From the NCBI GenBank assembly GCA_035480955.1, contig DATIHF010000010.1, positions 1-11,708 of the forward strand: a DNA stretch of 11,708 nt. The letters run 5' to 3'. The number at the start of each line of letters is the position of its first letter. Within the stretch, counting starts at the first letter, position 1. A program made the position numbers and the translations under genes. This DNA comes from DATIHF01 sp035480955. Its GTDB lineage: Bacteria; Patescibacteriota; Microgenomatia; Woykebacterales; RBG-16-39-9b. Under the pieces are notes generated by a model. The model saw only the letters and a list, made by a program, of their open reading frames with translations, was not told the origin of the DNA and made no database searches. This document shows, piece after piece, positions 7,542 to 11,708 of the stretch.

Positions 7542-7570
7542 ATTATAACATAGGTGGTTTCTAGTGTCAA
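7542..7570 (-). promoter_or_regulatory. Perfect consensus sigma70-type promoter upstream of MGMT-recJ
   Basis: On the minus strand, TTGACA (7570-7565) and TATAAT (7547-7542) are both exact consensus with a 17-base spacer. The -10 is extended (TG-T-TATAAT) and an A-tract precedes the -35. The predicted start is near 7535, about 105 bases before the MGMT-type ATG at 7429. Confidence 0.8.
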
Positions 7571-7612
7571 TTTTTTTCGTCTTCTCTTCGTTTTTTACTA
7601 CTCTATCAATAT

Positions 7613-8005
7613 TTAATTTATTTTCAGGAATTTTTTTGCAAAAGAGTCAGCTTCCATCTCTTGCTTCTGTGACTCTAATTTTGTCTGCGATTGCAGTATT
7701 GCATTACGGTGTTTAAGAATGACGTGACCAACCTCATGTAAGATTGTGTAGCGAATTTGCTTTTCTGATTCGCCAAAAAGATCGTCGCTGAGAAAGATCA
7801 ACTGTTTCCCTTGGAGCTCCTCTCCGGTCAATACAAAACCCCAAGCATCTTCAAAACTAGAAACAAACCAGACATTTTTTGTTACAAAGTCTACGACCTC
7901 ATCAGGCAGCAGCTGTAGGGCTTCAATGACAAACCGCTTTGTGACTCTTTTACCAACTAGTCTAGCTCCAAATTTTTCTTCGATTTCGACTTTTGTATAG
8001 CTCAT
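7613..8005 (-). CDS. ImmA/IrrE-like zinc metallopeptidase (HExxH), no XRE partner in view
   Basis: With the ATG at 8005 the product has 130 residues. It carries LHEVGHVILKH, an HExxH zinc site (His90, Glu91, His94), and EMEADSFAKKFL (116-127), which fits the ImmA/IrrE third-ligand helix (pattern E-A-x-x-F-A). Known ImmA/IrrE peptidases cleave a repressor, usually XRE-type and encoded alongside, to induce stress or mobile-element genes. No HTH gene adjoins this one; the neighbour is a divergent 96-aa Cys/His protein. The C-terminus ends soon after the third-ligand helix, so this is a compact member. An in-frame GTG at 8029 would add eight residues. The ATG is preferred because TATATT, a -10-like box, lies 8 bases before it and the MSYTKVEIEEKFG start looks natural. 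No signal peptide is present, so it is probably cytoplasmic. Peptidase assignment is strong; substrate is unknown. Confidence 0.82.
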   Translation of the reverse strand: MSYTKVEIEEKFGARLVGKRVTKRFVIEALQLLPDEVVDFVTKNVWFVSSFEDAWGFVLTGEELQGKQLIFLSDDLFGESEKQIRYTILHEVGHVILKHRNAILQSQTKLESQKQEMEADSFAKKFLKIN

Positions 8006-8013
8006 TTTGCAAA

Positions 8014-8019
8014 AATATA
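8014..8019 (-). promoter_or_regulatory. -10-like box of the peptidase gene, predicted leaderless
   Basis: TATATT on the minus strand (5/6) ends 8 bases before the ATG at 8005, with no Shine-Dalgarno. The -35 at 17-bp spacing is weak (TAGCCT, 3/6). A perfect 10-bp palindrome, TTTTGCAAAA, lies between this box and the start codon. Confidence 0.4.
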
Positions 8020-8031
8020 CTACATCCACTC

Positions 8032-8059
8032 ATTTTAGGCTAGACTACTGTGCTAAAAT
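8032..8059. promoter_or_regulatory. Inverted repeat in the shared divergent promoter region, candidate operator
   Basis: ATTTTAG (8032-8038) and CTAAAAT (8053-8059) are exact reverse complements, 21 bases start to start, about two helical turns. The right arm contains the -10 (TAAAAT) of the plus-strand gene. The left arm makes the same hexamer on the minus strand, facing the peptidase gene. This fits either a dimeric regulator site or a symmetric bidirectional promoter. Confidence 0.4.
8051..8059 (+). promoter_or_regulatory. Extended -10 promoter of the 96-aa gene
   Basis: TG-C-TAAAAT is an extended -10 with 5/6 match and no convincing -35. The predicted start near 8066 gives a leader of about 22 nt, which contains the strong Shine-Dalgarno GGAGG at 8078-8082. 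Confidence 0.5.
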
Positions 8060-8087
8060 CAATTGAAGCAAGGAATTGGAGGGACCC

Positions 8088-8378
8088 ATGAGTTCTGACC
8101 TACCCCCCAACCGCTACGCAGACCTACCTATCGATCCTTATGAGGAGGCACGTGGGGTTCTGCTAGATTTGATTCAGAACCATCTCATCCAAGGGAAAAA
8201 GTGGCGCGCTCCTCAAGCTGGCATTAGCCATCACCTACTTCCAGGTCAAGAAAACGTCGACTGTGAAGGTGCTGTGATTAAATTTGAGATAAACGAAACC
8301 ACAAAGCGAGTAGATTTCTACTGCAGGGAGTGTGACAAGAATCTCACGATAGATTTTGAGACAATTGGAGTAAAATAA
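8088..8378 (+). CDS. 96-aa cytoplasmic protein with a possible Cys/His metal site, function unknown
   Basis: I do not recognise this family. The start is well supported: GGAGG at 8078-8082 lies 5 bases before the ATG at 8088, and an in-frame TTG at 8076 overlaps that Shine-Dalgarno and is rejected. The first 35 residues are acidic and Pro-rich, then helical (ARGVLLDLIQNHLI). The rest looks like a small beta-rich fold holding His48, His49, Cys59, Cys79 and Cys82. The CREC pair (79-82) plus Cys59 and a His could bind one zinc ion. There is no signal peptide or membrane segment. It is divergent from the ImmA/IrrE-like peptidase across an 82-base region with a dyad repeat, and has its own terminator, so it is a single-gene unit. 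The geometry suggests shared control with the peptidase, or that it is a partner or substrate, which is inference only. Confidence 0.8.
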   Translation: MSSDLPPNRYADLPIDPYEEARGVLLDLIQNHLIQGKKWRAPQAGISHHLLPGQENVDCEGAVIKFEINETTKRVDFYCRECDKNLTIDFETIGVK

Positions 8379-8399
8379 GAGAGACGATTAAAGGTTTTC

Positions 8400-8434
8400 A
8401 AACCCGTTCAGATTAACTTGGACGGGTTTTTTTT
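8400..8434 (+). terminator. Intrinsic terminator after the 96-aa gene
   Basis: AAACCCGTTC (8400-8409) pairs with GGACGGGTTT (8420-8429) as a 10-bp stem with one G-T pair, followed by a run of T residues to 8434. The T run overlaps the stop codon of the convergent DUF2207 gene (8433-8435), so the same stem may also help end transcripts from the other side, although the minus-strand U-tract is short. Confidence 0.88.
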
Positions 8435-10157
8435 ACCAACCTCCGCCCCCACCTCCCCCTCCACCACCTCCAGCTCCACCACCAGAAAAACCGCTGCTTG
8501 AGCTCATTGAACTACTAAAAGAACTCGCGAAGGAATTCATACTTGAGCTAAAGTTCGAAGCGTTAAACGCGGCTGCTCCCACATACCAATTTGGTTGCGG
8601 TGGCTCAACTCCTAAACTCTCAAATGCTTTGGTGAATTTCTCTGTCTGTCCAAATAAAATAGCGTAAGGCAAAATTTCATTGAACATATTTTTTCTTTCA
8701 AAAAATTGTTGGCGATATTTTTCTGCTTTTGAAATGAATAGCTTGTATCCTTGAATCCGCCGTTTCAATTCATGTCCTTGAGCGGTACGTGCTGACATAT
8801 TGTAACCAAACCAAACTAAACTCGCTCCAGCGGCAATTACACCAAACAAAATCGCTAGTCCATGCGAAACTTGAAAATGACCAATGGAAAAGACAGCAAC
8901 AACAATTACTATAACTCCTAAACTAGTGTAAGTAGCTCGGGTTTTGGTTGGATTGTTTCTAAATAATTTTTGCTCAACCATCTGTGTACTGAGACTATCT
9001 TTTGCGCTCTTAACGTCTTGATAGAAACTTTTTTTCAAACTTGTGACACTCACCACGTCGTTTTTTTCAAAAATCCCACCAATCAATTTGGCTTCAAAGT
9101 CTTTTAAGTCATTCCAGGGTTTATCTTGTTTGATAAAATCATAATCTTTAGTTTTAAAAAGCCCTGCTTCTTTCTCACTAATCTTCAAGTAGCCTCTAAC
9201 TGCTAGGTTGATAATGGTCGCTGACATAGCCGAGGATTTGAAATCTTCATTCAAAATCATTCCCATTTCTCCCGGTAATAGTTTTTCGGGTGGATCGAAT
9301 TCAACAACAATTGTGTCGTGTCCACCTACAGGTTTGACTTCATCTTTCGCGTTTGGATCATTAAGAAAGGCTGATTTGAACCAATGGTCACGGCCTTTTT
9401 TCCACCAGAGGAAAAACATTAGTGCAAAGACCGGAACAAAAATTCCCAAGAAGATTTCAGCATCGATTGAGTCCACTAATGGAGGGGCTTTACCTTCGAT
9501 TACTGGGACACTACCTTTTTTCAAACCCGCAACCAGGGTCAAACCTTCACCTGATTGCAATGTTTGTGCACTTGTAAAAGTCGCAGTGGAACCTTCAAGG
9601 GAACTAGTACAATTTTCTTGTGATCCACTTGGTCCTTCGTAACAGGTTATTTTTTGCAGAGATCCGTCGGAGGCTTTAAGATTTGCACTTGCCTGATTTA
9701 TTGGAACCGTCCAATAATTTCCTGTCACATTCCAATAAAGCTCGTCATGATCGGAAAAAGAGTTAAGTGCCCCAATCGCAGTGTAATCAATCTCGTAGCT
9801 ATGCTGCCCAGTGATTGTTTTGTTAGGATCGCCAATTTTTATCCTGAAAAAATTATCTTGATAGGATTTGCTGTATGAAACATTGCCGCTATCCAAGGAA
9901 ATTTTTTTAATAGTATAGCTGATGTAGTGTTTTTTATTGTCAGTTGAGCTCTTTTTATAAACTAAGTCTCGATAAATCCCGTGCTTTTCTACCCCACTGA
10001 AATCAACGTTAATTGTTTCTTTTACAGAAACAGTGCCATCTTGATTGATTACAACATCACTTTTGAACGTATCAATTTGCCAAGATTCTTGAGCAAAGAC
10101 AGTTGAGTTGGGAATCAAAAAGAGAGCAAAAAGGATTAGTGTATAAAACTTCTTCAT
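8433..10157 (-). CDS. DUF2207-family membrane protein with Gly-rich C-terminal tail
   Basis: The 574-residue product has a signal peptide (about 1-22, ending VFA before QES) and an extracytoplasmic domain beginning WQIDTFKSDVVINQDGTV, typical of DUF2207. A membrane segment at about 234-252 is followed by a cytoplasmic part with EFDPPEKLLPGEMG and AVRGYLKI (DUF2207 hallmarks). Two more segments lie at about 410-426 and 431-451. The tail is Ser-rich (533-556) and then Gly-rich, with eleven Gly in a row before a final Trp (558-574). Gly-rich, aromatic-ended tails are common in this family. The molecular function of DUF2207 proteins is not established. Translation starts inside the stop of the upstream three-TM gene (ATGA, 4-base overlap), so the two are coupled and may form a membrane complex. 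All expected parts are present. Confidence 0.92.
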   Translation of the reverse strand: MKKFYTLILFALFLIPNSTVFAQESWQIDTFKSDVVINQDGTVSVKETINVDFSGVEKHGIYRDLVYKKSSTDNKKHYISYTIKKISLDSGNVSYSKSYQDNFFRIKIGDPNKTITGQHSYEIDYTAIGALNSFSDHDELYWNVTGNYWTVPINQASANLKASDGSLQKITCYEGPSGSQENCTSSLEGSTATFTSAQTLQSGEGLTLVAGLKKGSVPVIEGKAPPLVDSIDAEIFLGIFVPVFALMFFLWWKKGRDHWFKSAFLNDPNAKDEVKPVGGHDTIVVEFDPPEKLLPGEMGMILNEDFKSSAMSATIINLAVRGYLKISEKEAGLFKTKDYDFIKQDKPWNDLKDFEAKLIGGIFEKNDVVSVTSLKKSFYQDVKSAKDSLSTQMVEQKLFRNNPTKTRATYTSLGVIVIVVAVFSIGHFQVSHGLAILFGVIAAGASLVWFGYNMSARTAQGHELKRRIQGYKLFISKAEKYRQQFFERKNMFNEILPYAILFGQTEKFTKAFESLGVEPPQPNWYVGAAAFNASNFSSSMNSFASSFSSSMSSSSGFSGGGAGGGGGGGGGGGW

Positions 10158-10468
10158 TGAAAACTAATAAAAGCAACGATAATCCCGATGAAAATCAAAA
10201 TTGGGGTTACTAGTAGCTGAAGACTGTAGAAAAATGCTCCTTCCAAATTTTCGTGGTAGCGATCCCGGATACTAACAAAAACTCCGTAGCAAAAATTGAT
10301 CACTGAAACTAGGAATAAAAGTGCCAGAATCAAAGCAAAAAGCGTCCTACTGGTCACTTGAAAGTTTGCCAATATTTCGCTAGCTGCCTTTCCAAAGAAA
10401 AGAAGTGCAGCGAAAAATATTGCGTAAATAAAACCACCAAAGAAAGAAGTAAGCTTGGCGATAGCCAT
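10154..10468 (-). CDS. Small three-TM membrane protein coupled to the DUF2207 gene
   Basis: The 104-residue product has three hydrophobic segments (about 8-27, 42-65, 80-101). A short charged loop, SIRDRYHENLEG, lies between the second and third. I do not recognise a family. It overlaps the DUF2207 start by four bases (ATGA) and follows secF by 42 bases. A promoter-like GTGAAA-N17-TAAAAT lies in that gap, with the -10 ending 7 bases before the ATG. It is probably an accessory subunit of, or co-regulated with, the DUF2207 protein. No Shine-Dalgarno is visible. Confidence 0.8.
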   Translation of the reverse strand: MAIAKLTSFFGGFIYAIFFAALLFFGKAASEILANFQVTSRTLFALILALLFLVSVINFCYGVFVSIRDRYHENLEGAFFYSLQLLVTPILIFIGIIVAFISFQ

Positions 10469-10475
10469 TTGTTTT

Positions 10476-10504
10476 ATTTTAACTCAAGTTTGGAGATATT
10501 TCAC
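10476..10504 (-). promoter_or_regulatory. Promoter of the three-TM/DUF2207 unit, predicted leaderless
   Basis: On the minus strand, GTGAAA (10504-10499, 4/6) and TAAAAT (10481-10476, 5/6) have a 17-base spacer. The -10 ends 7 bases before the ATG at 10468. It lies entirely in the secF downstream gap, so the two membrane genes can be expressed apart from secF. Confidence 0.5.
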
Positions 10505-10510
10505 CAGTTT

Positions 10511-11425
10511 TTAAGGTTTTCTTTTTCCGCTGCGTCCCTCGACGAAGTTCTGCCAGGTGACCAAAAGTGGAGCGGCGTTGAAGATAGATGAATAGGTACC
10601 TGAGATTATACCTATTAATAAGGCAGCGACAAACCAGCGGACTGACTCTCCACCAAAAAGCAGAAGCGCGAGCAAAACTAACACCACCGTTAGTGAAGTG
10701 TTTAAGGACCTACCAAGTGTCTGCATTATCGAGGATTGAACGGTATCTTCAAAGTTCGTACTCGTTCCTTTGTTAAGATTCTCGCGGACACGATCGAAGA
10801 CCACAATCGTATCGTGAACAGAAAAACCAATGACAGTGAGCACCGCGGTCACAAATAAGGCGTCAATCTCAACTGCAAAGAAATGCCCCAAGATTGCAAA
10901 AATTCCAAATAATACCAGTACATCGTGAAGCAGAGCAACAATGGCACTTACCCCAAATCGCCAACTACTGGCAGGTTTTGGGACTCTACGAAAAGCATAG
11001 GCAATATAGAAAACAATTAAAATTGAAGCTATCACTACTGCTATCAAAGCTTTACGGAGCAACTCTTCTCCGATTGTTGGGCCAATTGTTTCTTTTCTCA
11101 GAGTTGTGATCTTTGGATCTTTCAATTTCAGGGCGAGAGTCAAATCAGACACTTGAGCGTCATTGAGAGGATTGGTACGAATCAGATAAGTCTTTTCCCC
11201 AGTTGTTTGGATCGAAGTTTGCTCGACTTGAAGGTTCTTGGTTTTGGCAATAGTAACGATCTGCCCTTTATCGATGTTTTGAGTGAATTTTATCTCCAAG
11301 AGAGTCCCACCTTTGAAATCAGGACTCAGCGGAAGCCCCCAAAGGACCAGAGCGATCAACCCCGGGATGATCACTGCCAAAGAGATTGCGTAAAATATTC
11401 TTCGATTTTTAACTATGTTTAACAT
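10511..11425 (-). CDS. secF: Protein translocase subunit SecF
   Basis: SecF works with SecD in the membrane, using the proton-motive force to help pull secreted proteins through SecYEG. The 304 residues have TM1 (about 9-30), the conserved DFKGGT motif (36-41), a periplasmic/extracellular domain (about 40-120) and five further membrane segments (about 125-146, 157-178, 186-208, 240-258, 262-285). TM4 carries the family signature FSVHDTIVVFDRVREN (201-216). Length and motifs are normal. The ATG follows directly after the stop of the upstream gene (TAAATG). SecD is usually encoded just upstream of SecF. Here an unrelated small helical protein is upstream, and secD, if linked, lies beyond the window. 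Confidence 0.96.
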   Translation of the reverse strand: MLNIVKNRRIFYAISLAVIIPGLIALVLWGLPLSPDFKGGTLLEIKFTQNIDKGQIVTIAKTKNLQVEQTSIQTTGEKTYLIRTNPLNDAQVSDLTLALKLKDPKITTLRKETIGPTIGEELLRKALIAVVIASILIVFYIAYAFRRVPKPASSWRFGVSAIVALLHDVLVLFGIFAILGHFFAVEIDALFVTAVLTVIGFSVHDTIVVFDRVRENLNKGTSTNFEDTVQSSIMQTLGRSLNTSLTVVLVLLALLLFGGESVRWFVAALLIGIISGTYSSIFNAAPLLVTWQNFVEGRSGKRKP

Positions 11426-11708
11426 TTAGTTTTCTATAAATTCTTTCAGATCTTTACTAATTTGCTCTTCAATTTCTAAAACAGCTACCTCAACTATATT
11501 TTCCAAATTCTCTATTCTTTCGTGTAAAAACAGCAGATATTTCTCATCGCTTTCAGAAACAAGCATTTCTAAGAAAATTTTCTTGTCTTCTTCTTCTAAA
11601 TAATCCAGAACCCGATTAAGAAGTTTCTGATGATAAAGCAGACTAGCTAGCTCAGTCAACTTTTCCTTCTCTTTTTTTGATAGTTCTAAACTTTGTATCT
11701 CTACCAAA
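11426..11708 (-). CDS. Small acidic helical protein upstream of secF, N-terminus outside the window
   Basis: The frame is open to the window edge. About 93 residues are visible, and the only in-window start is a TTG at 11707-11705, so the true start probably lies outside. The sequence is rich in Glu, Lys and Leu, with heptad-like helices (KEKLTELASLLYH, LLNRVLDYLEEEDKKIFLEML) and no Cys or membrane segment. The pattern of a short helix followed by RVLDYLEEEDKKIF resembles small CPR proteins annotated as DUF5663, which is a tentative impression. The stop is immediately followed by the secF ATG, implying co-transcription with the translocase gene. Confidence 0.6.
   Translation of the reverse strand, partial: LVEIQSLELSKKEKEKLTELASLLYHQKLLNRVLDYLEEEDKKIFLEMLVSESDEKYLLFLHERIENLENIVEVAVLEIEEQISKDLKEFIEN

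Noticed and set aside
7430..7570. N-terminal extension of the MGMT-type protein from a TTG at 7570
   Set aside because: The extension encodes the perfect promoter and the hairpin, is Lys/Phe-rich without family resemblance, and starts at TTG; the ATG at 7429 begins exactly where the conserved domain begins.
8006..8029. GTG start for the peptidase eight codons upstream
   Set aside because: The extension contains the -10-like TATATT and reads DVVYFCK, unlike the natural start at MSYTKVEIEE; not excluded entirely.
8444..8485. C-rich tandem tract that could be a microsatellite or G-quadruplex element
   Set aside because: It is explained by Gly codons (GGN) of the DUF2207 tail on the minus strand, a family-typical end; no independent repeat unit is needed.
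9208..9642. 144-codon open frame on the plus strand inside the DUF2207 gene
   Set aside because: It is antisense to a well-recognised domain, has no start signals and has the composition of a mirrored frame.
1..11708. tRNA or rRNA genes, CRISPR arrays, insertion sequences, phage or origin elements
   Set aside because: I looked through the gaps, all under 300 bases, and found no cloverleaf, regular spaced repeats, terminal inverted repeats or transposase motifs.

Overview
The window (about 11.7 kb, AT-rich, densely coded) reads as an ordinary stretch of bacterial chromosome, most likely from a Patescibacteria/CPR lineage. That assignment is inference. It rests on compact genes with tiny gaps, an aspartyl-tRNA synthetase without the usual bacterial GAD insertion, a compact RecJ, a DUF2207 protein with a Gly-Trp tail, and small lineage-type membrane proteins. 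I see no tRNA, rRNA, CRISPR array, insertion sequence, phage gene or replication origin, and no gene-free stretch longer than 300 bases.

Layout, left to right. (1) Minus strand, 1-2816: gltX (glutamyl-tRNA synthetase), then a six-TM sensor-kinase-like protein, then the first codons of a small membrane protein cut by the window edge. The kinase-like protein has Asn where the phosphoacceptor His should be. (2) Plus strand, 2849-3958: a divergently read single-pass membrane protein with a large outside domain. (3) Minus strand, 4011-7570: a DNA-repair pair, a short Cys-containing MGMT-type protein and recJ, joined by a TAATG overlap, followed by aspS, whose own promoter overlaps the recJ stop codon. 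(4) 7613-8434: a divergent pair, an orphan HExxH (ImmA/IrrE-like) peptidase on minus and a 96-residue Cys/His protein on plus, sharing a dyad-symmetric promoter region. (5) Minus strand, 8433-11708: a truncated helical protein, secF, a three-TM protein and a DUF2207 protein, tightly packed or overlapping.

The most striking regulatory signal is that five genes have a good -10 box 6-8 nt before the start codon (gltX, the kinase-like gene, the 357-aa membrane protein, the three-TM protein and the peptidase). They lack an upstream Shine-Dalgarno, which predicts leaderless mRNAs. Only aspS and the 96-aa gene show a clear Shine-Dalgarno with a leader. The MGMT-recJ unit is preceded by a perfect TTGACA-N17-TATAAT promoter with an extended -10. 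Within a few bases of the predicted transcription start, that promoter runs into a terminator-shaped hairpin, suggesting attenuation or a very short RNA.
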